Source: Heliopora coerulea
Taxonomy: Eukaryota > Cnidaria > Anthozoa > Scleralcyonacea > Helioporidae
Length of the DNA stretch: 64,000 nucleotides
Reading direction: 5' to 3'
NCBI GenBank assembly: GCA_030142905.1
Contig: JASJOG010000611.1
Location: 1-64,000, forward strand
Below the pieces are notes generated by a model. That model had not been told where the DNA came from. It did no database searches and worked only from the letters and a program-made list of their open reading frames with translations. Position 1 is the stretch's first letter. Each line of letters opens with the position of its first letter. Shown in pieces: positions 50,801 to 62,200 of the stretch. The position numbers were made by a program, and so were the translations under genes.

Positions 50801-53800
50801 TTTCAGCAAACACACCAACAGCAATAACTTGTTAACACTGGTAAACAACTTAGCAAACTTAATAACCTGTCAAATGTTATAACCAACCATCACTGAAGTA
50901 AGCCTGCCCTGTTAAAACTGGACATTATGAAGTAAAAAACCTGATCAACCCAATACAATTATACATTGCAATAAAACCACTAATTTAGCATATTTCTCAT
51001 AATGAACACCAGTCTTTTCACTGGAAACAGCAAGCCTTAACATTTTGTGTGTACTTCCAACACAGTCACATATCTATTGCATGCACTTAAAGCATGCAAA
51101 ACTACAATTTAGGGACTATTCCTGACATTATGTGAAAATTACTCTCACATCACAATACACAACTGCTAATAAACTTAACCAGCAGCACTTACAGTTCTAA
51201 GAAGTTGTACATGCTCAATCCTTAATTTGCTGTACATCTGTTTTAGTTTGTTAAACTTTTCTTCAGTTGGTTTGCCTTGATCAGCAACTGTGAAAAAAAA
51301 GAAAAAGAAAAGATCATTCTTAAAACAAAAGATTTGGTTAGTGAAAATGCTCAATAAACATGTTTGGTATTTCTCTACAAGAAAACACAAAAGGTACTTT
51401 CGAAGAATACCACTAGAAACATCTGCATAATTCCAAGCATGAGTTGAAACAAACTTTCAAAAGGTGCACTAGTAAAATTGCTACAGAAAGTTTTCATGAT
51501 AATCTAATACTACTGAAGTCAATTGAAAAATGTTGGCTTGAGTGGGATTTGAACTTGCACCGTTGGAATACCAGTCTGCCACTCAACCTGTTGAACTATC
51601 AAGTCCACAGGGATTGGAGGCATTTGTCAGATAATCATGAAAACTTTCTGTTCATGTATATCTCTGAGGACAATTCTGAAATAAAATCACAACATTCACT
51701 AACTTTTCATTTCTTCTTGAAGCCTTGCTTGAAGTTCATTATTTTGCTACAAAATAGTTCAAGATACTAACATTGAAGAGTGCATAAAATTCTAGAATTT
51801 TCTGCATTCATGTTGAAATGTCAAGTGTTCCAACATATTTCCTTTAATGGACATTTTCCTTCTGAAATGATGGCATGTTATGTAGTATGCAATGAGAAGG
51901 AATGTCTATATAAAATATGAAAAGCCCAACAGATTTGTTTGAAATACAAGTTGAAGTAATTGAGTTTTTTTGAGGTTATACTTTGGGGTATGGATAGTGG
52001 TATTAATCAATTCAACATAAATTCTTATGACCCTGAGAAGTCTGATAGATGCTCAAATGTTCTAATGTTTAACTGTCATGTTCTTGGTATGAAATTGAGC
52101 AGTATATACATGTATTATTTTGCAAGTTCAGTCTTTAGATTCAACAAACCTTGGCAGTTTGTTCAGCAGTTTCTTTTAAGTCTGCAAGCTCTGCAGCCAG
52201 CTAAAAAAATTTAAAAAGATTGATAATGTTGTACCAAATATCTTATAATAGATCTCTGATCAACTCATTTCTATCAAGATAGGTAATTTATAATTTTTCT
52301 CTGGCTAATACTAGAAAATATTACTAGCCTTAGCAAAGATGTCTGTTCAGAAGAGACTCAACAGCCAGTTACAATATAAACAAAGCAATTCTGTCAGGAA
52401 TTTTTTAAACAATTTATGATCATTGTACCTCTGATATTTTTTTCCTGAAGGCAGCCTCCATTTCTTTGGACTGTGAAAAGATTACAGCACAGATTTAAAT
52501 GTAAATAACATCCAGGTGGTGCTTATCATTTTCCCATAATATATTTAATTATAACAAAATGTTTTAGTCGTACACTGGTACTCAAACTAAAGTTTCAACA
52601 TGTCAATTTTAGCTAAGCTGGGAAACTGACACTTGATGAAACTAAAATAACTTACTATTTGATTTGACATAGTGGTAAGCATCAAGTTAATAGCTAGAAA
52701 TTATCTTTTGATGAAAAAATTAGGACATTCTCAATTTAGCTAGTCTGAACCTACCTTCTGTCTTTCATTCAAGAGTAGTCCTTCCAGTTGTTTAATCCGT
52801 AAAGTCAATTGTTCAATCAATTTATCCCTAGAGAAACATACATTACAGAAATTATGCACAATTATGCTTATAATTCAAATTCTGTCATATGGAGGAGAAT
52901 CATTTGACTGTAAGTACCTCATCCATAAATTTACTATCATCAAAAAATGTAAAAAGGAAAATGCAACAACAAACCTTTCATCTTCACCTGGTTTGCTATT
53001 CATCCCAAGTAGATCACTTTGTTTTACCTAGTATGAACATCAGCATATCATAAAATACATCAATTCATTTGCTTCTTTTAGTGTACTTGGTGATTTGTTG
53101 ATACTCACAGGTATTGGGGGGACTTCTTCCTCAATTTGTTTCACAGGTTTTGGTGCTTCAACTGGCTTAGGTTCTGCTCCAATAAATGTTGGAGGCTCCT
53201 TTAAAATATACATTAAAAAAATTGGCTGTCAGGTTTCCTAGTGGCCCATCAATCCATTCACTCTGTCATTCAGTGATTTAATCCCCTATATCTTGAATAT
53301 CCATGAAACATATCTTAAAGCAAAATAAAATTTAAATTTATCACATGGAAGTCCACTCACAACTAATCAACTCCAAATCATCAGTGGAATAAAGTAATCA
53401 AATGTGTCACATAGGCACTCCCTTTTATAAACTCAGTCTTTAATGGACCTGCTAATTAATTTTTTTATCCACAAATTCATTCATTCAAAAATTGAATTCA
53501 TTCATTCATCCCTCCATCAGTTAATCAGTCACTCAATCAATTTGTTTATTCCTTTGTTCATTAATTCATTGGTTAGCTATTCTGTTTATTATTTTTTGTT
53601 TAACTTTCAATCAACTATCTATTCAAATATTCATGCAGTAACACAGTCATTCACTGACACATGAATTGGCTGACTTGCTTTCTTCATAAATATTCATTTG
53701 TGTGCTTGTCTTTTCATTCATCCACTTATTCTTTCACACATTCATTCAACCCATCTTTTCAACCTCCACTGCAGCCAGTCAGCTCACTCAAACACCTCAA

Positions 53801-56800
53801 AAGCCTTAAATACATACATTTGGCAGTTTTGGCACACTAATTAATGCTGTCACATAACTTAGAGCTCCTGCATCGATGAAGAATCTTTGTAATCTTCTGA
53901 ACATTGGGTAGAATCGATCTCTGTGGCCACTTAGCATATCATGAGTAAGCCCTTCAGTAAAAGATGAAAATATAAAAGTTGAAGATATACCACAATTCAC
54001 TCATGATTCCTTCTCCAAAAAATTTCTTTGGAACAATATTAACATGACTTTTTAAGAAAGTCATGTTTTTATGGTAATTATTTGAGTAAAAATATAAACA
54101 TTTTTAATGTGTTTTTGAGGCTTTATAATTGAAAATTCTACCAGGTTGCTATTCAGCCCTTACCTTTCACATGCCTTGACTGCAGCTAACTTAGCTGCAG
54201 TCAAGGCTCATGAAAGATTCTTATAACTTGCCTGTCCCTTCCCTGAGAGCTGTTCCAGCAGCTATCACACCCCCACTAATGCCAAACAATTTTACTCATC
54301 AGCCTGGGAACATGTTGGGGCAGGAGTAGGTTAATAAAACATCAGAGACAGCAAACATGATGTAGAATTGATGTTTATTGCCATCAACATTGAAGTAAGT
54401 CCCCTGCAAGTTTACTTGAAGCTAATTCATATTCAAATGTGGTTGCTTATTATTTTAATTGTGTTTACTTTATAATTTTCTTTGTTTTCAATGAGGACCC
54501 TTTCCCTTTAGATTAACTTACTGTATTTCACTTTACAAAAAGTATACATGAACACCCAGTGGGTGAAATACAATTCACATGCTGTTAAAAACTCTTCCAA
54601 GTCTGTATCAGCTGCTTAATACCAGCATCAAAACATGATTTCCAAAAACATGAAATGATATTCTTCTTATTAAATTTTCAGGCAGGTTGTACTTTCTGGT
54701 TGTAGAACTACCAAAAACTTTGGAAAGTGAGCATGTATTTCAAAACTCCCATTAAGATATAGTTACCTTTTCAAAGGCAGGTGCTTACTGAATGGTGGCT
54801 GTGTATTAAAGTAGTAAGACTATGATAATCATTTCTGTAGTATACATGTTGTATTAAATGACATAAAGATGAATTATCAAAGTCTGAATATTATGAGAAG
54901 CTGCCACACACATGTCAAAGACAATTGTTCAAAAATCAAAAGACAATTTGGGATTTGGCAGCAAAACGGATGTCTGGGATTGGTTGAAGATGACACTCTG
55001 ATCTAAAATCACAATTACACATGCAAAAGAAAGATAAAAACAATATGCAAAAATTACAGGTTTACATTAATAAATGACATTTATCAGTTATATTTATAGC
55101 AATAACTGGCCCACTTACTTCGATGGAGTTTGTACATAATTTCAACAGACATGTTATAAAATGCACTACATTCCTGGTCAAAAAAGAAAAACAAGGTTGC
55201 TATTGCAATTGAACAATCAGTCTAAGTAAAAATAGTATTAAAATAACATAACAAAGACAACCACAGCCCCTAAAGTGGTGGCCAAACATCCAATACCTGT
55301 ATTAACATTGGAAATGGACATATTCTACATTGTACTGCCTGAAGCTGGGAGTTTGATTTATATGGATTAAGACTTTTGGACACTAAAACAGATGTAATAA
55401 AACTATCATTCAATCAGGAATCCTGACAACCCCTTACTTTGGGTTTTCAGCTGAAAAAATTTTTTGAATCATCATTAGTGTTTTTTAAAGTTTTACTGAT
55501 TAACACAAAAATAAGAAAAAACTGAAGACATGTGGTCAGCTTTCAACATATTGGAATAACTGGAAACGCTCTCTGACCAAGAAACAATCTTCATTAAATG
55601 AGCTTTTGACTGTCCGTCTACAGTCTTCAGTGGGTTAACAGTTATCTTTAACTCATGGAAGACTGCAGACTGGCAGTCAAAAGCTCCTTGTTTCTTGGTC
55701 AGAGAGTGTTTTCAGTTACTCCAATAAAAATGAGAGAAAATTATTTTGACCTCATGTATGTATTTATTATATTCTCTTAAATTCCATGCAAAAATAACAA
55801 TAAATGGTAATTAATAAAAATACTTTACAATATGATACTAACTGCTGTCTGCACATAGTTTATAAAACATTTCAAAACTTATTCACCTGCATCAAACAAA
55901 TCCAAGGAAGCATCTAGTTGATCAAATATATCTATTGCTAATTCAAAACTAAAAAATACAAAAAACTTAGTTTGACAACTCAATAACATCAGTACATTAT
56001 TTTAATAAAATGCACACCAACGATATACATCTATTTAATACAAGGTATATAATTATGTACTTACAAATAGTTCGGATCTTTAGTTGGATATTTTATTGTT
56101 TCATCTTTGTTATGTTGGATTGTGCCAGGAATAAAGGTATACTAAAAAAATAATTATTCACAAGTCTGGCCACTTCCACATAAATTAACATGGACACTTA
56201 CAACTCAGACCTAATCAAAACAAATGCACTGTTTCTTTGGAGGTTATGTTATTGACCAATATGTTTGTCTTTTTATTGTACATTGTTTAAATAAAAGAAC
56301 TACCTGCACATACACACATTACATTTTACACTATATGTGTTATATATTACATATATATTACATATTATGTGTTATGTTTTACAGTGCATGACATACAACA
56401 TATTTGATACATTATATATATATATATATATATATATATAATGTATATATAACATCAGTACATTATTTTAATAAAATACACACCAATGATATACATCCAT
56501 TTAATACAAGGTATATAATTATGTACTTACAATATATATAAATATATATATATATATATATGAAATGTTACTGAAGGATGTTCGTTGTTACTATTAGTTT
56601 CACATCCATAGATGATCTGAAGATCATCTATGGGCATGAAACTAATAGTAACAACAAACATCCTTTAGTAACATTTCATCTATTTTGCTCTATCTTCCAG
56701 GATATTGAGCACTTTTAGAATTGTTGATAAATCATTCAACTATATATATATATATATTATATATATATATATATGACTTACAATGCATCATATATTGTAT

Positions 56801-59800
56801 GTAAATTAATATACATTATGCCTTCCCACTGGACACGTATAATGGCTTGAATACCTTAAAGTGTTTACCAAAAGAACAGGAAATCTAAGAGTGGTTTCTG
56901 TTATCTTATAGTTTTACCTTAGTATGAAAATCCAGTTTTTTCATTATTACAATAATATAAAAGTAGCACAGCTTTCCATAGGTTCCATCACGAGAATGTT
57001 GCTGAAAAACCACATGTGCAAAATTAAATTTGTAATATTTGGTTATTATAAATAAACCAAACTTCCATTTTCACTCTTAAAAATGTAATGGAAATCAGCC
57101 ACATTAATCTATTCCTGCCAAGAGCAGCCTACACTTAGCTGTCTGTTTCCCTTGGTGTAGTATAATTGTCTGAAGTTAGCCAGAATAAAAATAACAAAGA
57201 CCAAATCAGGCAGGAAATGTAAACACCATTGAATTTTTAACCTGTTAAGTGGCAGCTCTCATCCCTTTGACAAGTGAAACCATCTGGCATTAGCCAGGAT
57301 GAAATACTAAAGAATGCCCTTGCCTCTTAATGGCTTAAGGATATGGCTGGTAACTCATTAAGGGGCAGGGATTGTTCCTGTGACAAGTAAAATCATCTGG
57401 CATTAGCCAGAGTAAAATACTAAAGTGCACCCTTGCCCCTTAATAATGGGTTAATGTAAATTTGATGCCCAGAGGCCCCTTCTATGCTGAGTATAATCAT
57501 CTGTGATAACACAAAATAAAATACAAAGAAACCACAAAAGTCAAAGACTTAATCAGAACTTTAATTTTCATTACTAAAAATGCTCTTGGTTTTACAGCTA
57601 ATAGAAAGACTTTGAAGTGCAGTAGACTTCATCCCAGCAATCCATATCAGAGATTGGCTGATGAAAGACTTGTAAAATATTTACTCACCCAGTAATTTTT
57701 CATGTCAGCAAATGTTACTTTGTGAGAGACAGACTCTTTTAAAACCTATAAAATTCATTCCAAAAAATATGTTAATCCCAAAAGTAAAGGGAAGAGAACT
57801 TCATCTGCAATGCATAACAAGATACATGCATGACAATACACTCCAGCTCCTCTTAAATGGTGGAGAAAATTCTGCAAGACAAAATGGTGATTTTTCAACA
57901 TGATAAATTATTGTCAATTGTAAATTCTCAGTAACATGAAGCTATTATCGTGGAAATTCACTGAGATTCTGAGTTTATTCTCCACAATCACTTAGTTCTA
58001 CAGCATAACTACACAAACATGACATCAGAATGTGATATGTAATCAGCAGGCCAGTAAATGGTCAGTGTGGCAAACCTTTTTCTCAGTATCTGGATGTAAT
58101 CCTGATCAAAAAGGCTGCACATCCACTGAAATAGCTTATTAACAGATATCTAATACTATTTGTTTACATAAAAAAAACTTGCTTTACATATCAGCAGTAA
58201 CAAAAATTTTTGAAACTAAGCTTTGTGATAAGTAAAACTATGTTAATTTCTTGTATACGGCTAGAACTGGACATAAGACATGGTGAAGACTGCTTTATAT
58301 TAAATATCAAACAGTTAGCTCATGAAATATAAAGTTAAGTAGTATAAACAATGCAGCAGTCCAACCTACAAGCCTGCTGTAAAGTACCTCCATTTATACT
58401 AGATAACCCTATTGGGTACATAAGCTGTTCTCCCTAAAGGTCCAGTATGGGCCACCCCTCATGGGTCCAGTTTTAGTATAAGTGGAAACCAGAGCACCTG
58501 GAGAAAACCTGCCATACTTGGTAGAGTCAAACAGGATAACACTCTTCTCACATGTGACAAAGGTAACTTTAATCAGATAACTGTATGGAGCTGTTATTGA
58601 ACCCTAGTCACAGTGATGAGAGACAGATGCACTACCACTGTGCCACCAACACTACCACTGTGCCACCAACACTACCACTGTGCCACCAACACTACCACTG
58701 TGCCACCAGCACTACCACTGTGCCACCAGCACTACCACTGTGCCACCAGCACTACCACTGTGCCACCAGCACTACCACTGTGCCACCAGCACTACCACTG
58801 TGCCACCAGCACTACCACTGTGCCACCAGCACTACCACTGTGCCACCAACACTACCACTGTGCCACCAGCAGTACCACTGTGCCACCAACACCACCACTG
58901 TGCCACCAACACCACCACTGTGCCACCAACACTACCACTGTGCCACCAACACTACCACTGTGCCACCAACACTACCACTGTGCCACCAGCACTACCACTA
59001 TGCCACCAGCACTACCACTGTGCCACCAGCACTACCACTGTGCCACCAACACTACCACTGTGCCACCAACACTACCACTGTGCCACCAACACTACCACTG
59101 TGCCACCAGCACTACCACTGTGCCACCAACACTACCACTGTGCCACCAGCACTACCACTGTGCCACCAACACTACCACTGTGCCACCAGCACTACCACTG
59201 TGCCACCAACACTACCACTGTGCCACCAACACTACCACTGTGCCACCAACACTACCACTGTGCCACCAACAGTACCACTGTGCCACCAACACTAACACTG
59301 TGCCACCAGCACTACCACTGTGCCACCAGCACTACCACTGTGCCACCAGCACTACCACTGTGCCACCAGCACTACCACTGTGCCACCAGCACTACCACTG
59401 TGCCACCAACACTACCACTGTGCCACCAACACTACCACTGTGCCACCAACACTACCACTGTGCCACCAGCACTACCACTGTGCCACCAACACTACCACTG
59501 TGCCACCAACACTACCACTGTGCCACCAACAGTACCACTGTGCCACCAACAGTACCACTGTGCCACCAGCACTACCACTGTGCCACCAACACTACCACTG
59601 TGCCACCAACACTACCACTGTGCCACCAACACTACCACTGTGCCACCAACACTACCACTGTGCCACCAGCACTACCACTGTGCCACCAGCACCCCCACAT
59701 ATTTCCTTCACTAATACCATATAGCAACCCACCTTACCTTTGGATGTCCCTCTCTTAATACTTTGTATATAACAGTCATTGCCTTCCAGCACATGATTCC

Positions 59801-62200
59801 ATTTGTAGAGATCTCCATTTTACGAAGAGAAGACCAAAATGTGGCAGAACTATTCTCCTTCCATGTCCCAATTATTGCACTTGGAACTTGTTAAGAATTT
59901 ATCAAAGATTTTTTTTTCTTGAACTCAAACTTGGCAAAGCAAAGCTCAATCTATTGTTTCTAGTGAGCTGTAAAAAATAAGTATAACACTAAAATTCTTA
60001 TAATTCAAAGTTGCCTATAGAAATCTGTGATGTTCAACTGCCAGTAATACCATTATTAAAGAAAACTTTTTTCATGTCTAAAATTACAGTTAATACAATG
60101 TTTTCAATGCACTTATGTTTATTATTCAAGCTAACCATCAGGAATGCAATATTGGTCAGAATTCACTAAAATAACTTTGAACTCGAATTTTTATTGAAAT
60201 TATAAGTTTGATACTTTTGAACTACAAGCTTTCATCCAATTTTTGAAAGATTCCAGTCAGATAATTAAAGAGCTGCATGTACTGTTAACTATGAATATCA
60301 AACTGGTATTGATTTTTGGCAAGCAACACTTCAAGGTACTATACCTTAAATAGTATAGAAAGGAAACACCAGGCTTTACATAATAAAATTAATAGCTCCA
60401 TTTTATAAGAATTTTTTAAAACAATATCTTAGTCTGTTTGGTGTACAATGTGAAAATTCCTTGAGCCAAACTGGGTAATATTAAAAAGGATATTTCTCAA
60501 GTGTTTTTCTTTAACAGCATTTTCTGTAGCATTTACTGCTTTAGCCAATCTTTCGGCCTGAAAAATAAAAATTATATTTTCAAGATAGAGCATGGTATGA
60601 CAAGGCTTAAAATACCACTAATTCATAAATACATCACTAAGTCCCTGATTGACACATTAATATAATTTGACAGTTAACTTCAGTTGATATTTAGTCAGCA
60701 AGTACTTCTAACAAACAGACATTTACAATAAATTATTCCTCAATAATATCTTTCAATTAGAACTTCAAGTGTAAGTTTTAACTTATTTTTAACTTCACAG
60801 GATACAATTAGAAAAATTTCTTGACAAATTATTATTCTGGACTATATTCTTTTACAAATACATTGTACATTTTTAATACAATGTCAATATTTCTCAGGAA
60901 CATCAGCCACACTGCCACATTGATAACCAAAATCCAACCATCACTAAAGTTGTCAATTTTGGTCATTGGAAGTATTAAATAATACTGTCTCATTGAATGA
61001 ACAGCAAGCACTAACCTGAATAAGGTGGTGCAGTTGTTATTGTACACAAGTCAAACACCACTTTTCACAGATTAGGCTTGCCTTATAGAAGCAATAGCAG
61101 AGGTTGTCACCTGGTGTAAGTAACTGTGGAACTGAGGTTTGAGCACTGCTTTCATGTTTTCTAGAACTTCAGTGTACCATGTTGTTTCAATTATCACTGA
61201 AGTAAATCTTAGTGGGATATGACCTCTGACCCCACCTGATATGGACCAGCCAGATTAGAATGAGAAATTTCACGGAGGCCAATACAATTCTCTACTAATT
61301 TTGTTTCACGTCCTCATTATTTTAAAACCTTAGAATCACATTGGAAGCTATTGTTGCGCATCCATGATTTAAACTGTCTACAGAGAGTTCTCTCTCAAGT
61401 AACAACTCAACGACACAAGGTACAGCTACAGAAACGTGGCCCCACCATGTGATTTACGTCTTTATTACGACCTGCAGCATCTCTCTCCTTACATGAATAC
61501 TTCAATATCGATGATTCAACAGGAATAAATTTCCGCGTATTCATCAATTTCCTATGTCTGCCCAAAAGCTACACATTAAATTTCGGATTTTGGGAGAAAA
61601 TTATCCATTAATTCTGGCAAAACTGCTTGATGAATTTCAGCACATAACTACAAGACTTGACATTTAACGCACATGGACAAAACTAATGTAAATATAACAT
61701 CGTCGTTTATATTTTATAAAAAGTCACTAGTTCATTGGGAAGAGGCAGAATGTACACGTTGTCAGTGCTTCGATTCGACTCAACATTTCAGCTCTTAATC
61801 GGCCTGATGTACAAAAGAGTTTAATTCTCGAGTTCAGTCCTGGAATCACTTTGAGGAATGTAACATGTTGGTTGAGAACTCTCAACACAATGTCAATATG
61901 AATACAAACGGATAAAAACAAACAAAATTTGTGTTCAACCGTATCTATATTCACCAACGTACACATGCATATACTTTTATCAAAGTAAATTTCAGCACAA
62001 TTCTCAAATATTTAACAAAGAGAACCAGGTAACGATGTAATTTAATGCCGATAGCAGTCAATCAAATAAATACGCCCCTCTTCATATTAAAACATTAACA
62101 AGAACAGGCATTTCAACGGCGGAAATTAACTCACCTGTTCCTTTTCAAATCTCTCTCGTTCATGTACAGTAGCTGGCTTTCCTGATAAAAATTTACTCAT
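38840..62200 (-). CDS. HIP1: HIP1/HIP1R (Sla2) family endocytic adaptor: ANTH, coiled coil, I/LWEQ
   Basis: Forty-four exons join with no frame break (1,065 codons): 62200-62135, 60557-60494, 59880-59738, 57745-57689, 57001-56918, 56141-56065, 55948-55887, 55382-55297, 55173-55119, 53951-53818, 53198-53109, 53027-52975, 52827-52755, 52470-52429, 52200-52150, 51746-51704, 51287-51193, 50778-50731, 49643-49596, 49498-49442, 48940-48893, 47952-47884, 47424-47377, 46093-45977, 45880-45812, 45727-45680, 45217-45101, 45010-44950, 44868-44779, 44633-44547, 44074-43967, 43425-43357, 43015-42945, 42645-42568, 41883-41854, 41766-41708, 41504-41474, 41395-41333, 41173-41073, 40819-40729, 40212-40140, 39932-39867, 39666-39602, 38947-38840. 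The ANTH domain opens the protein (AVKEKHLR, VIYKVLREGHPK, LSGHRDRF). A Pro-rich linker with a clathrin-box-like SDLLGMN follows, then a long coiled coil. The I/LWEQ actin-binding domain includes TGVKLEVNERIL, RWTEGLISAAKAVGWGA and STAQLVAASRVKA, and is followed by LEMDSQVRVLELESQLEKER. The family links PIP2 membrane and clathrin to actin. HIP1 and HIP1R diverged within vertebrates, so a single symbol is approximate. Confidence 0.95.
42136..42326. mobile_element. MITE-like element in HIP1 intron 34
   Basis: Terminal inverted repeats AGTGGTGTAACGGACT (42136-42151) and AGTCCCGTTACGCCACT (42309-42325). Flanking direct repeats CCGTCTACT (42127-42135) and CCGTCTATT (42327-42335) look like a 9-bp target duplication with one mismatch. 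The inside holds two CTAAGGGCCCC-type blocks. Confidence 0.7.
43517..43741. mobile_element. Fold-back element with a tRNA-like core, copy 2
   Basis: It has the same termini as the element at 8788-8998 (GATCTTCAAGC, ATACTCAGAAAATGATTTCT). The centre here keeps more tRNA: an A-box-like CAATGGTTAGAGCG, a degenerate anticodon arm (TCTAA/TCAGA around CCGGTCA, lacking the usual U33), and an intact T arm GGGTTCGATCCCC. Direct repeats CTATTTAAACTTTA at 43503-43516 and 43742-43755 (14 bp) suggest target duplication. It lies in HIP1 intron 31. It is not called a functional tRNA. Confidence 0.8.
46495..46735 (+). mobile_element. tRNA-derived SINE, copy 1 (HIP1 intron 23)
   Basis: The head has GGACTCAGTGGTTGTACGC (A-box-like) and CGATTTCCGGTCCGAG (B-box-like). 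The body shares GATTAAAGTTACC, TCACATGTGA, GAGGGGTGGCCC and TACTGGAC with the copy on the opposite strand at 58375-58640. A small hairpin (TACATAGATGG/CCATCTATGTA) follows near 46770. Confidence 0.75.
48358..48632. mobile_element. MITE-like element with AGCCTGGTTCACAC termini (HIP1 intron 21)
   Basis: The left end AGCCTGGTTCACAC (48358-48371) and right end GTGTAAACCAGGCT (48619-48632) are inverted, with subterminal CATAAGCATAAG and CTTATGCTTAT also inverted. The inside is an AAGACAAAAC-rich repeat. Confidence 0.75.
49085..49262. repeat. GAT/AAT microsatellite in HIP1 intron 20
   Basis: Imperfect GATGATAAT trinucleotide tract. Asp/Asn-rich and Ile-rich open frames on either strand are by-products. 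Confidence 0.85.
54165..54217. repeat. Perfect short hairpin in HIP1 intron 9
   Basis: GCCTTGACTGCAGCTAA (54173-54189), one base, then its exact complement (54191-54207). Outer bases CTTTCACAT/CATGAAAG pair partly. The one-base loop is too small for a normal pre-miRNA. Confidence 0.7.
55552..55728. mobile_element. Fold-back element in HIP1 intron 7
   Basis: GGAATAACTGGAAACGCTCT, then GACCAAGAAAC on the left is mirrored by GTTTCTTGGTCAGAGAGTG, then TTCAGTTACTCC on the right. Inner AGCTTTTGACTG and CAGTCAAAAGCT pair as well. Confidence 0.8.
56400..56775. repeat. TA-repeat tracts around a fold-back and a duplicated splice-donor segment (HIP1 intron 5)
   Basis: (TA)n runs lie near 56412-56440, 56530-56560 and 56740-56775. 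Between them, 56561-56678 is a fold-back (TGAAATGTTACTGAAGGATG mirrored by CATCCTTTAGTAACATTTCA). Bases 56451-56531 copy 55985-56065, the start of intron 6 with the exon 6 donor and first exon base, with few changes. Confidence 0.8.
57235..57455. repeat. Two tandem copies of a dispersed repeat (HIP1 intron 4)
   Basis: Each unit, about 110 bp, contains ATCTGGCATTAGCCAG, AAATACTAAAG and TTGCCYCTTAATGG. A relative is at 50480-50590, and a complete inverted-repeat form lies at 13918-14018. Confidence 0.7.
58375..58640 (-). mobile_element. tRNA-derived SINE, copy 2 (HIP1 intron 3)
   Basis: Read on the minus strand, it starts GGTGGCACAGTGGTAGTGC (A box TGGCACAGTGG, a perfect match to TGGCNNAGTGG), then a B-box-like AGGGTTCAATA. 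The body shares GATTAAAGTTACC, TCACATGTGA and GAGGGGTGGCCC with the copy at 46495-46735. Its head end runs directly into the 20-bp minisatellite. Confidence 0.8.
58629..59692 (-). repeat. Minisatellite of about 53 copies of a 20-bp SINE-head unit carrying the Pol III A box
   Basis: The plus-strand unit is ACTACCACTGTGCCACCAAC, with AAC/AGC as the main variable site. Its complement GTTGGTGGCACAGTGGTAGT is the first 20 bases of the adjoining SINE and contains TGGCACAGTGG. Because 20 is not a multiple of 3, all three plus frames stay open and encode the same circular peptide (TTTVPPTLPLCHQHYHCATN). These frames (up to 381 codons) are by-products. Confidence 0.92.
59881..60493 (-). other. U12-type (minor spliceosome) AT intron in the HIP1 ANTH domain
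   Basis: HIP1 intron 2 begins ATATCCTTTTT at 60493, a full match to the U12 donor ATATCCTTT. No GT donor gives a sensible join. TTCTTAAC at 59897-59890 matches the U12 branch site and lies 10-11 bases before the exon. The exon resumes at 59880 (intron ending AA) or 59879 (ending AG). The first keeps frame across KHLR-S-AIIGTWKENS, matching the family. Confidence 0.8.

Noticed and set aside
54165..54217. microRNA precursor
   Set aside because: The loop is a single base and the stem only about 17 bp perfect, unlike a Drosha/Dicer substrate.
58629..59692. Possible CRISPR-like array
   Set aside because: Units are directly adjacent with no spacers, and the context is a eukaryotic intron.
58585..59758. 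Open frames of 236, 344, 381 and 134 codons rich in His, Thr, Pro and Cys
   Set aside because: All are frames of one 20-bp minisatellite, open in all three registers and lying antisense in a HIP1 intron.
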